From assembly GCA_019239785.1 (NCBI GenBank), contig JAFAZM010000285.1, positions 1 to 6,455 of the forward strand: 6,455 nt of DNA. Direction: 5' to 3'. The position numbers were made by a program, and so were the translations under genes. The notes beneath the pieces are model-generated. The model was not told the DNA's origin, searched no databases, and was given only the letters and a program-made list of their open reading frames with translations. Positions 1 through 6,455 of the stretch are shown here, in pieces; within the stretch, counting starts at the first letter, position 1, and the number at the start of each line of letters is the position of its first letter. This stretch comes from Sphingomonadaceae bacterium. GTDB taxonomy: Bacteria; Pseudomonadota; Alphaproteobacteria; Sphingomonadales; Sphingomonadaceae.

Positions 1-2300
1 TGGAGCTGGATGGTGCCGCCATGCGCCTCGACGAACTGGCGGGCGAGCGGGAGGCCCAAGCCGACCTGCGCCTGCTCGTCGCCGCGGCCCTCGGCGGTGC
101 GCTGGAAGCGGTCGAAGACGCGGGCCTGGTCGGCCGGGGCGATGCCGCGGCCATTGTCGGAGACGATGATCCGCGCGGCGTCGCGCGCGCCCTCGGCGCG
201 GAGCAGCACGCGGCCGCCGGCATCGGTGTAGAGCAAGGCGTTGCGAAGCACGTTGCCGACCGCCTGGCTCAGCCGCCGCCGGTCGCCGGTGACGATGCCG
301 GCCTCCGGCGTCGCCTGCACTTCGAGCTCGACGTCCTTGCGCTCGGCGAGCGCCTTCACCTCCTCGGTGAGCTCCAGGCAGAGCTCGGCGAGGTCGACCT
401 CCTCCTCGGCGAGCAGCAGGCTGCCGGTGTCGCTCTGGGTGAGGTCGAGGACATTGTCGATCAGCGCGCCGAGGCGCGCGACGCTGTCCAGGATCGCGGC
501 GACATATTCACCCGCCATCGGCGCGAGCGGCCCGGCATAGCCGGCCGAGAGCATCTCGGCGAAGCCGGCGATCGAGGTCAGCGGCGTGCGCAGCTCGTAG
601 CTCATGTTGGAGACGAAGGCGGTCTTCAGCCTGTCGGCATCCTCGAGCGCCTCGTTGCGCTCGCGCAAGGCTGCTTCCGCCTTCCGGCTGTCCGAGATGT
701 CGAGCATGGTGAAGAGTGCATTGCCGTCCGGCAGCGGCACCGCGGCGAACTCGAACTCGCGCCCGTCGACCATCGAGACCCGGCCCGAGCGCTGCTTGCG
801 CTCGACGGTGGCGCTGCGCACCAGCTCGCGGACCAGGCCGGCATGGCTGGCGCGCTTCAGCCGGGCGGAGAGATGCGGCGCCAGCGCATCGACGCGGGGA
901 TGGCTTGCGAGCTGCTCCTCCTCGAAGCCCCAGACCTCCTTGAAGCGGTTGTTCCAGAGGTTGAGCCGTCCGTCCGCGGCGAACACGCCGACCGCCTCGA
1001 ACAGATTGTCGAACGTTGCCGAGCGGACGCGCAGCAAGGTGTCGCGCGCCGAGGCGAGCTGGATCTGCTCGGTCCGGTCCTCGAAGATGGTCAGCAGGCC
1101 GCCGTCCGGCAAAGGCTGGGCGACGACGCGCAGATGCTTGCCTCCGGGCAGCAGCCAGTCCTCCTCGTCCGCCGCCAGGCCGGAGGTGAACCAGGTGCGG
1201 TGCTCCGCCTTCCAGTCCGGGAAGTCGCGCACCTCGGGGAGGTTGCCGGCCTCGCGCATCGCGTCGATCACCCGGTCGAACTCTGGCCGGTCGGCGAGGA
1301 AGTCCGGTGGCAGCGAGAAGAGCCGGGCGAAGGGCTGATTGAAGAAGATCAGGCTTCGGTCGCGGCCGAACTGGGCGACGCCGGCCGAGAGCCGGTCGAG
1401 CATGTCGCGCTGGGCGCGGACGAAGCGGTTGAGCTCGACGCGCGCCTGCTCCTGGTCCTCGACGTCGATCGCATAGCCGGCGACGCCGCCCTGGCCGAGC
1501 GGGATCTCCGAGACCTGCATCATCCGCCGCTCGCCGGCGACGGTGGCGGGGACGGTGCGGAACGAGGCCTCCTGGCTGTCGCGGACCTGGGCGGCGTCGG
1601 CGAGCGGGCTGCGCCCGTCGGCCTCGTCGATCAGCTCGATCCCCTGCGCGACCACCGCCGCGGCGTCGCCGCCCTCGACCGCCCGGACATAGGCGCCGTT
1701 CACCATCACCAGCCTCAGGTCCGGACCGCGATGCCACATCGGGAAGGGCGCCGCCTCGATCAGGCCGGAGAGCGCGTCGAGCGCTTCCGAACGCCGCTGC
1801 AGTTGCGCCGCCAGCCGCGCCGCAGCCTCCTCCGCATCGGTGACGTCGAGGAACCAGAGCAGGGCAGAGCGCGGCTCGAAGCCGGCCGGCGCCGGGCCGC
1901 CGTCGATCCGGAAGATCCGCGCCGAGCCCGCGGGCCGCACGGTGAGGCTCGGCTGGCCGCCCGCCGCCGCCTCGGCGACGACCCGGCCGAGTTCGGCCGC
2001 GGCGTCGTTCGGGAACGGCGCCTCCTCGCCGAACAAAGCAAGCCAGCGCGGCGGCAGCGCCTCCAGGCCGAGTGCGCCGGCGAGCCGCTCCGGCCCGCTG
2101 ATCGCGCCGTCGCCGCCGACCAGCAAAGGCATGGCCGGTCCGGCCTGGAGCAGGGATGCCAGCCTTTGATTGTCGGCGATCACCTCCCGCGCCGCCGCCT
2201 CACGCCGCGCCGCCCGCAGGCTCGCCCAGACCGCGGCGGCCAGCCAGGCGCCGGCGAGCAGGGCAAGCAAAGCCGCCGCAATGGGCGTGAGGGTCAGCAC
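1..2300 (-). CDS. divL: DivL-like cell-cycle sensor (tyrosine in place of H-box histidine), four PAS domains, 3' end outside window
   Basis: Histidine-kinase-like membrane protein; 766 codons are visible and the last few lie beyond base 1. From the GTG start, residues about 5-26 form one hydrophobic transmembrane segment. PAS-like modules follow at about 47-155, 177-280, 287-407 and 429-534; the third and fourth are clearest (RLSAGVAQFGRDRSLIFFN; FDNLFEAVGVFAADGRLNLW). The DHp H-box is FVSNMSYELRTPL: the acceptor histidine is Tyr568, codon TAC at 599-597. The ATPase domain is complete, with an N-box (Asn683, Asn687), G1 DNGRG (715-719), F-box FDRF (729-732) and G2 GLGL (747-750). In Caulobacter, DivL (769 aa, Tyr550) is an inner-membrane protein that binds DivK through its DHp and controls CckA, and thereby CtrA. 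Orthology is inferred from architecture plus the Tyr. The GTG at 2300 is the only good start just before the membrane segment; a weak GGGACGGA lies about 7 bases upstream. An ordinary PAS histidine kinase is less likely because of the Tyr. Confidence 0.88.
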   Translation of the reverse strand, partial: MLTLTPIAAALLALLAGAWLAAAVWASLRAARREAAAREVIADNQRLASLLQAGPAMPLLVGGDGAISGPERLAGALGLEALPPRWLALFGEEAPFPNDAAAELGRVVAEAAAGGQPSLTVRPAGSARIFRIDGGPAPAGFEPRSALLWFLDVTDAEEAAARLAAQLQRRSEALDALSGLIEAAPFPMWHRGPDLRLVMVNGAYVRAVEGGDAAAVVAQGIELIDEADGRSPLADAAQVRDSQEASFRTVPATVAGERRMMQVSEIPLGQGGVAGYAIDVEDQEQARVELNRFVRAQRDMLDRLSAGVAQFGRDRSLIFFNQPFARLFSLPPDFLADRPEFDRVIDAMREAGNLPEVRDFPDWKAEHRTWFTSGLAADEEDWLLPGGKHLRVVAQPLPDGGLLTIFEDRTEQIQLASARDTLLRVRSATFDNLFEAVGVFAADGRLNLWNNRFKEVWGFEEEQLASHPRVDALAPHLSARLKRASHAGLVRELVRSATVERKQRSGRVSMVDGREFEFAAVPLPDGNALFTMLDISDSRKAEAALRERNEALEDADRLKTAFVSNMSYELRTPLTSIAGFAEMLSAGYAGPLAPMAGEYVAAILDSVARLGALIDNVLDLTQSDTGSLLLAEEEVDLAELCLELTEEVKALAERKDVELEVQATPEAGIVTGDRRRLSQAVGNVLRNALLYTDAGGRVLLRAEGARDAARIIVSDNGRGIAPADQARVFDRFQRTAEGRGDEQAQVGLGLPLARQFVEAHGGTIQL

Positions 2301-2388
2301 GCGCCGGTCCGTCCCGGGGAGGAAAGCTGCATGCCGCCTGTCTAACTGCCGCGCCGCACTTTCGGAAGGCCGGGCGGCGCCGCCCGGA
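2301..2388 (-). other. Intergenic gap upstream of divL
   Basis: These 88 bases separate the TIGR03032-family stop from the divL GTG. The gap contains the 18-base palindrome next to the upstream stop and a weak purine-rich site (GGGACGGA, 2315-2308) before the GTG. I could not recognise a convincing -35/-10 pair or a CtrA-type site (TTAA-N7-TTAA). A divL promoter here is possible but not demonstrated; read-through from the upstream gene is equally possible. Confidence 0.4.
2370..2387. repeat. Perfect 18-base GC palindrome after the TIGR03032 gene
   Basis: The sequence CCGGGCGGCGCCGCCCGG equals its own reverse complement. As RNA it can fold into a 7-bp all-GC stem with a 4-base loop. It begins one base after the stop codon of the TIGR03032-family gene and lies 70 bases before the divL start. 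No T-rich run follows on either strand, so it is not a standard intrinsic terminator. It could protect the mRNA 3' end, pause polymerase, or be a chance result of high GC. Confidence 0.45.
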
Positions 2389-3489
2389 TCAACCCGGATT
2401 CAGCGGCCCGAACTCCGGATTGAAGCGGACGTTGCGCAGGAACTCCTCGGTGCCGACCCCGACCGACATCGGGTTGCGCAGGCCCGGCAGGACGGCGACG
2501 TCGAACAATTCGGTGAAGCCGCTCTCGATCCGCAGATGCTCGATCACCCGGCCGCTGCCGAGCTCGACGACGATGATCCCGCACCAGGGCCGGAGACCGC
2601 GCGAGTCCAGCTCGCGCTGCAGCTGCAATTCGCCGAAATCGCCGTGCCTTGCCTGGGAGAGAGCGATGACCGCGTGATTGTTGTGGATCGCCATGCCGCG
2701 GCCGAAGCCGGGGCAGAAGGCGACGTCCTCCCCCGCGCCGGTCGCGGGGTCGATCCGCACCAGGAAGCCGCGCCCGGAATCGAGCAGCCAGATCATGCCG
2801 TCATGGACGCGCGGGCTGTGCGGCGTCGAGAGATCGTCCGCGACCACGCGGTCCTCCTGGACGTCGATCAGCACGCCGCCTTCGCCGGGCGCCGCCCGCC
2901 AGCCCTCCATCTCGTCGGCGCGGCTGACCGCGGTGACGTAGCGCGGGACGCCGTCGACCATGGCGAGGCCGTTCAGGTGGCAGCGGTCCTCGGGATAAAG
3001 GCCGGAGACGAACCACGGCTTCCAGATCGGCCGGAAGCTCTGCCGCGGGTCGAGCGTCGCCAGGCAGGAGAAGCGCGTGTTGACGAAGATCACCCGCCCT
3101 TCCCCATCGACCGCCAGGTCGTGGGCGTCGACATAGCCGGTGGTATGGCCGACGCGCGGCACGAACACCCCGTCATAGGCGCGGTTCGCATATTGGCCGG
3201 GATCGAGGATGTTCTCGAGCCGCCAGATCTGGGCCGCCGAGGCGAGATGGAGCCGGCCTTCCGCATAATGGAGGCCCATAGCGCGGGTATAATTCTGCTT
3301 GCTGAAGGCGATGCGCCCGTCCGGGCCGACCCCCATCAGCAGCAGCCGCCCGGTCTGGTAGGAGGTGAAGGCGAGCGAGATGCGCTGCGCCAGCAGCCAG
3401 CGCGCGAGATTGGGGCTGAAATCGAGGCTGGGGACGATGTCCGGGGCCGGCTCCGCGGCCCCCGCCGGATCGCTGCGCGTCTCACTCAT
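2389..3489 (-). CDS. TIGR03032 / DUF4915 family protein of unknown function
   Basis: Complete 366-residue protein with no signal peptide or membrane segment, so probably cytoplasmic. After a disordered Ala/Pro-rich leader (residues 1-20) it shows the blocks I associate with TIGR03032: ISLAFTSYQTGRLLL (37-51), DAHDLAVDGEGRVIFVNTRF (121-140), CHLNGLAMVDGVPRYVTAVS (170-189), STPHSPRVHDGMIWLLDSGR (221-240), GRGMAIHNN (263-271) and CGIIVVEL with ESGFTELFDVAVLPGLRNP (303-340). The recurring short beta-strand units of hydrophobic-D-G-x-hydrophobic type suggest a beta-propeller-like fold; that is inference. The biochemical role is unknown to me and no catalytic site is assignable. The ATG at 3489 is the only Met before the conserved region, but it lacks a clear ribosome site: the preceding bases are a T-rich tract and a GC hairpin. 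It lies 60 bases downstream of the TonB-dependent receptor on the same strand, so co-transcription with attenuation is plausible. Family assignment is fairly sure from motif memory. Confidence 0.85.
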   Translation of the reverse strand: MSETRSDPAGAAEPAPDIVPSLDFSPNLARWLLAQRISLAFTSYQTGRLLLMGVGPDGRIAFSKQNYTRAMGLHYAEGRLHLASAAQIWRLENILDPGQYANRAYDGVFVPRVGHTTGYVDAHDLAVDGEGRVIFVNTRFSCLATLDPRQSFRPIWKPWFVSGLYPEDRCHLNGLAMVDGVPRYVTAVSRADEMEGWRAAPGEGGVLIDVQEDRVVADDLSTPHSPRVHDGMIWLLDSGRGFLVRIDPATGAGEDVAFCPGFGRGMAIHNNHAVIALSQARHGDFGELQLQRELDSRGLRPWCGIIVVELGSGRVIEHLRIESGFTELFDVAVLPGLRNPMSVGVGTEEFLRNVRFNPEFGPLNPG

Positions 3490-3490
3490 G

Positions 3491-3541
3491 ACAAATGAAA
3501 GCCGCCGGACGGGGAGCGCGAGGCGCCCCGGCCGGCGGCTT
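3491..3541 (-). terminator. Hairpin with T-rich tail after the TonB-dependent receptor
   Basis: The arms 3499-3514 and 3526-3541 pair over 15 bp with one A/G mismatch (3509/3531), mostly G-C, around an 11-base loop. In the minus-strand transcript the stem is followed by TTTCATTTGT (3500-3491), an interrupted T-tract as in a Rho-independent terminator. It begins nine bases after the receptor stop codon and its tail ends one base before the ATG of the TIGR03032 gene. It may terminate the receptor mRNA, attenuate read-through, or stabilise the 3' end. Confidence 0.7.
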
Positions 3542-3549
3542 CCCGCAAC

Positions 3550-6360
3550 TCAGAACCTGACCTGCGCGCCCACGCGGAAGAGCGTGCCGAGGATGGTCGG
3601 GAAGTAGGTGATGACGCCGCCGAGCCCGGGCCCGGGGTTCGGGAAGTTCCTGCTGAAGACATTGTCGACCGAGATCCGGAAGGTGTAATGCTCGTCGACA
3701 TTATAGGCCATGGCGACGTTGAACAGGGTCACCGCGTCAAGCGTGTTGTCCGGGTAGGTGTTGGGTGGATCGTTGACGGTGAGGTGGACCTGACCGGTAT
3801 AATTGGCCTGCACCTGCAGCAGGAAATGCCGGTTGGTGTAGGTCATCGTGCCGACCGCCGACCATTTTGGATAGCCGATCCCGCCGCGCGAGATCACCGG
3901 CAGGCCGGAGCCGGAGGCCTGCTCCAGCTTGGCGAGATATTGCGCCGAGACGTTGAAGCCGAGCTGGCTGTTGGCGCCGAGGAACGGCGTGTTCACATGA
4001 TAGTCGAGCTCGCCGAGCACGCCCTGATAATCCAGCCGGTCGGCGTTGAAGAACGAGGTCTCGACGAAGTTCAGCTGGCGGAAGTTCGGCCCGGGCGTGG
4101 TGTTGCGGGTGAAGCGGCTGCAGAAGTCGTTGTTCGGGAAATCCGGCGAATCGTAGCAGCTTGCCAGCACCGCATCGGCACCGAAGAAGCTGATCGCGTT
4201 GCGCAGCCTGATGTTCACATAATCGAGCGACAGGGAGAAATTCGGCAGGAAGCGCGGCTGGATAACCGCGCCGACCGACCAGGCCCGGGCGCGCTCGTTC
4301 TGCAGGTCCGGATTGCCGACGGTGACGCCGCCGAACGTGGCCTGGTTCGAACGCGACTGGAAGGTCGTGGGAATGCCGGCCGCGGCGCAATTGGCCCGGC
4401 GGGTCGCCGGATCGGGACCGTTGACCAGCTCGTCCGCGTCGCACGGGTCGACCGCGAAGAAGAAGCCCGGGCTGCGCGGCAGCGAGATCTCGCCGACCGC
4501 CGGGCTGCGGATCGAGCGCGTGAAATTGCCGCGGAAGGTGATGTCGCGGATCGGCGCCCAGCGCCCCCCGACCGTCCAGGTCGGATCGGAGCCGGCCGAC
4601 GAATGCGCGACCCAGCGGAAGGCGCCCTGCAGCTCGAGCAGATGGACGAACGCAACATTGTTGTTCGGCGAGACGATCGGCGCGCGCAGCTCGCCGAAGA
4701 ACTCGTTGGTGTGGAAGGCGCCGACCACGGGGGTGATGCAGGCGTCGCGGGTGAAGGAGGTGCAATCGTTGGCCGGATTGCCGTCGCCGTCAGAGTCGAC
4801 GGCGGGATTGTCGTCGGGGCCGCCGAGCAGCAGCGGGCCCGGATTGAAATTGAAGGATTCGCGCCGGTGCTCGTAGCCGATCGCGAAGCCGAGCCGGCCG
4901 CCGGGAAGATCGAACAAAGTACCGGTGAGGCTCGCCGTGCCGACCCACTGGGTGTTGACCGACTTCGGCGTCGAATAGCCGGTGATGTAGTCGATCGCCG
5001 CCTGGCTCGCCTGCTGGCCGCCGAACAGGTTCAGCGGCGCGCAGGTCGAGCTGCCGGTCGGGAAGGCCGAGTTCGTGTAGCCCGGGCGGCAGACGATCTG
5101 CCCGCCCTGCAGCACGGCGTCGACCGCATTGTTGAAATTCTTCTCGATGATCTCGGGGTTGCGCCCCGTGGTGCGCGACCGGCCGTAATTGCCGGTCACG
5201 TTCCAGCGCCACTCGTGGCCGCCGACGTCGAACGTGCCTTCGAGGCCGCCGACGAAGCGGTAGACGTCGACCGAGCCGGTCGCGCGGCGGGTCGAGATGT
5301 CGGTGTTGGCGCGGGCGAGATAGAAGATCCCGCCGGGCGCCTGGGCCTGGATGATCGCCCGGGCCTGCGCCGACAGGAACGGATTGTCGGTGTGCATGAT
5401 GATGTTGCCGCCCGGCTCGCCGGCGCCGCCGAAGGCCGCCGAATTGTAGGCGGGCTGATCGTAGAGATTGGTGCCGCTGCTGTGGCTGTACCAGGCCTCG
5501 CCGACGAAACGGATATGGTCGGTCAGCTCGTAGTTGAACAGGCCGACCGCGCTGTACCGCTCGAGCGGGGTCACCAGGTTGGACACCCGGTTGAGGTTGA
5601 GGCCGTTGCCGCCAGCCGAGCCGAATTGCAGCGGCAGCGGATTCGGGCCGGGCCGGGTGCCGAAGTCGATCGGCACGAGATTGCCGGCGGCATCGAAGCG
5701 CAGCGCCTGTCCCTGCGCGTTGGTGAAATTGCCGCAAAGGCCGAAGCCGCCGCAATAGAGCGCGTTCTGGCTCGGATAATTGGCGGCGAGGAAGGCGGCA
5801 TAGGCCTGGTCGCCGGGATCGTTGGCGTTGAGCCCGAACAGCTCGATATAGTCGGCGGCGGTCGCGTTCGGGGTGGGATCGAGCGGGAAGAAGTCGCCGA
5901 CCAGAGGAACGCCGAATTCCGACAGGATGTTGAAATGCTGGTTCGTGTAGAGCTGGTTGGTGAAGGCCGAGGTGCGGCTCGCCGCCTGCCCGTAGAAATC
6001 GCCGCGGGCCAGGATCGGGCGATCGGTGTAGATCAGGCCGTCGGGCTGGCGGTTATATTCGCCGGAAATGGTGATGTTGCCACGGCCGCCGGCGAAATCG
6101 TGGCCGGCGAGAATGCGGAAGCGATAGTTGGGCAGGTCGCCATATTCGGTGATGCCGTATTGCGCGTCGAGCTGGATGCCCGAGAAATGGCGCTTCAGGA
6201 TGACGTTGATCGTGCCCGCGATCGCGTCCGAGCCGTAGATGGGAGCGCCGCCGACGGCGATCACCTCGACCCGGTCGATGAGCGCGGTGGGGATCAGGTT
6301 GAGGTCGACCTGGCTGCCCGAGACCCACGAGATCCTCGCGACCATACAGCGCCGCGCCAT
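3550..6360 (-). CDS. TonB-dependent outer-membrane receptor, N-terminus missing or frame-disrupted
   Basis: Outer-membrane active transporter, energised by TonB-ExbBD, for an unidentified ligand. The 936 residues from the first Met contain the end of the plug: SGSQVDLNLIPTALIDRVEV (14-33), then GGAPIYGSDAIAGTINVILK (38-57). A full 22-strand-type barrel follows, with conserved late-barrel pieces FRGNFTRSIRSPAVGEI (609-625), VGNPDLQNERARAWSVGAV (681-699) and NFSLSLDYVNIRLRNAI (707-723). The C-terminus is VGAQVRF, ending in the Phe expected for BAM insertion. Predicted loops hold five local Cys pairs (203/209, 424/440, 533/541, 640/658, 735/747) and an Asp-rich DSDGDGNPAND stretch (522-532). The signal peptide, TonB box and the plug region with the usual LVL(V/I)NGRR motif are not found upstream in any frame; residues 1-12 (MARRCMVARISW) look unlike a plug. 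The Met at 6360 is therefore probably not the real start. The gene may be frameshifted, rearranged or misassembled near 6330. Confidence 0.88.
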   Translation of the reverse strand: MARRCMVARISWVSGSQVDLNLIPTALIDRVEVIAVGGAPIYGSDAIAGTINVILKRHFSGIQLDAQYGITEYGDLPNYRFRILAGHDFAGGRGNITISGEYNRQPDGLIYTDRPILARGDFYGQAASRTSAFTNQLYTNQHFNILSEFGVPLVGDFFPLDPTPNATAADYIELFGLNANDPGDQAYAAFLAANYPSQNALYCGGFGLCGNFTNAQGQALRFDAAGNLVPIDFGTRPGPNPLPLQFGSAGGNGLNLNRVSNLVTPLERYSAVGLFNYELTDHIRFVGEAWYSHSSGTNLYDQPAYNSAAFGGAGEPGGNIIMHTDNPFLSAQARAIIQAQAPGGIFYLARANTDISTRRATGSVDVYRFVGGLEGTFDVGGHEWRWNVTGNYGRSRTTGRNPEIIEKNFNNAVDAVLQGGQIVCRPGYTNSAFPTGSSTCAPLNLFGGQQASQAAIDYITGYSTPKSVNTQWVGTASLTGTLFDLPGGRLGFAIGYEHRRESFNFNPGPLLLGGPDDNPAVDSDGDGNPANDCTSFTRDACITPVVGAFHTNEFFGELRAPIVSPNNNVAFVHLLELQGAFRWVAHSSAGSDPTWTVGGRWAPIRDITFRGNFTRSIRSPAVGEISLPRSPGFFFAVDPCDADELVNGPDPATRRANCAAAGIPTTFQSRSNQATFGGVTVGNPDLQNERARAWSVGAVIQPRFLPNFSLSLDYVNIRLRNAISFFGADAVLASCYDSPDFPNNDFCSRFTRNTTPGPNFRQLNFVETSFFNADRLDYQGVLGELDYHVNTPFLGANSQLGFNVSAQYLAKLEQASGSGLPVISRGGIGYPKWSAVGTMTYTNRHFLLQVQANYTGQVHLTVNDPPNTYPDNTLDAVTLFNVAMAYNVDEHYTFRISVDNVFSRNFPNPGPGLGGVITYFPTILGTLFRVGAQVRF

Positions 6361-6454
6361 CCATGTTGAGGTTGTAGCCGCCGGCGAATGCGATGCCTTG
6401 CTGCTTGTATCCGTCGAGCCACGCCACGTCTTCGCGTTGCCTCGCCTGGATGGC
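6332..6454 (-). other. Open, coding-like stretch in a different frame upstream of the receptor, unidentified
   Basis: Read from 6454 downwards on the minus strand, this frame is open and gives a protein-like peptide containing QREDVAWLDGYKQQGIAFAG and then GYNLNMDGAALYGRED, ending about 6332. By my count roughly four in five third positions are G or C, against about two thirds in the receptor's own frame over the same bases. Below about 6330 the frame turns into Arg/Pro/His-rich nonsense, exactly where the receptor frame becomes meaningful. A GTG at 6427 could be a start, but the frame is open to the window edge. I do not recognise a family. It could be the divergent plug of the same receptor with a one-base frameshift at about 6315-6335, or the end of unrelated sequence joined by rearrangement or assembly error. 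Confidence 0.45.
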
Positions 6455-6455
6455 G

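Noticed and set aside
508..1737. 409-codon minus-strand open frame within divL
   Set aside because: It is in another frame of the same strand, rich in Arg/Pro/Gly. The true divL frame reads through the same bases with PAS and H-box motifs.
21..2345. 774-codon open frame on the plus strand opposite divL
   Set aside because: It is codon-register antisense to the divL frame. Its lack of stops follows from the rarity of TTA, CTA and TCA codons in a GC-rich gene. The product is Arg/Glu/Ala/Gly-rich with no domain, while the minus strand has clear PAS and kinase motifs.
2342..2584. 80-codon minus-strand frame ending before divL
   Set aside because: Arg-rich, overlaps the 3' end of the TIGR03032 gene out of frame, and has no ribosome site or motif; treated as a shadow.
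2170..3498. 442-codon plus-strand open frame spanning the end of divL and the TIGR03032 gene
   Set aside because: It crosses two real genes and both intergenic boundaries, has no recognisable domain, and is explained by GC-driven absence of stops.
3688..6369. 893-codon open frame on the plus strand opposite the receptor
   Set aside because: It is also codon-register antisense to the receptor frame, with a low-complexity Arg/Ala/Val/Glu composition and no recognisable motif. The minus-strand frame has unmistakable TonB-dependent receptor signatures.
6362..6455. Plus-strand frame at the right edge that also reads like protein (HVEVVAAGECDALLLVSV)
   Set aside because: It is the codon-register complement of the unidentified minus-strand frame, has lower GC at third positions, and runs without a start into the antisense of the receptor. 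The minus-strand reading is favoured, though the stretch is short.
1..6455. tRNA, rRNA, CRISPR array, insertion sequence or phage genes
   Set aside because: No repeated units with spacers, no transposase or integrase motifs, and no RNA-gene signatures were seen on either strand; almost all bases are taken by the three minus-strand genes.

Overview
The window is GC-rich and carries three protein genes, all on the minus strand, covering almost the whole sequence. A DivL-type cell-cycle sensor protein and a large TonB-dependent outer-membrane receptor with long, cysteine-paired loops point to an alphaproteobacterium. Sphingomonadales is the best guess, by inference only, since no rRNA or other marker gene is present.

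Reading along the minus strand (from high to low coordinates), the first 95 bases (6361-6455) hold an unexplained open stretch that is not in frame with the gene after it. Next comes the TonB-dependent receptor (6360-3550). It has the end of the plug domain and a complete beta-barrel, but no recognisable signal peptide, TonB box or first part of the plug. A strong GC-rich hairpin with a T-rich tail fills the 60-base gap after the receptor and ends just before the start codon of the next gene. That gene (3489-2389) encodes a TIGR03032/DUF4915-family protein of unknown function. An 88-base gap with a perfect 18-base palindrome follows. The last gene starts at a GTG at 2300 and runs off the window at base 1. 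It encodes a membrane-anchored, four-PAS histidine-kinase-like protein.

The most interesting protein is this last one. Its H-box reads FVSNMSYELRTPL, so the phospho-accepting histidine is a tyrosine (Tyr568), while the ATP-binding N, G1, F and G2 boxes are all intact. One transmembrane segment, four PAS modules, Tyr in place of His and a kinase-like C-terminus are the hallmarks of DivL. In Caulobacter, DivL (Tyr550) couples the response regulator DivK to the CckA-CtrA phosphorelay.

The three genes do not form an obvious pathway. The receptor and the TIGR03032 gene may be co-transcribed with attenuation at the hairpin, and divL probably belongs to a separate housekeeping context continuing beyond base 1. 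I see no RNA genes, CRISPR arrays, insertion sequences or phage genes. The very long plus-strand open frames opposite the receptor and divL are codon-register antisense shadows.
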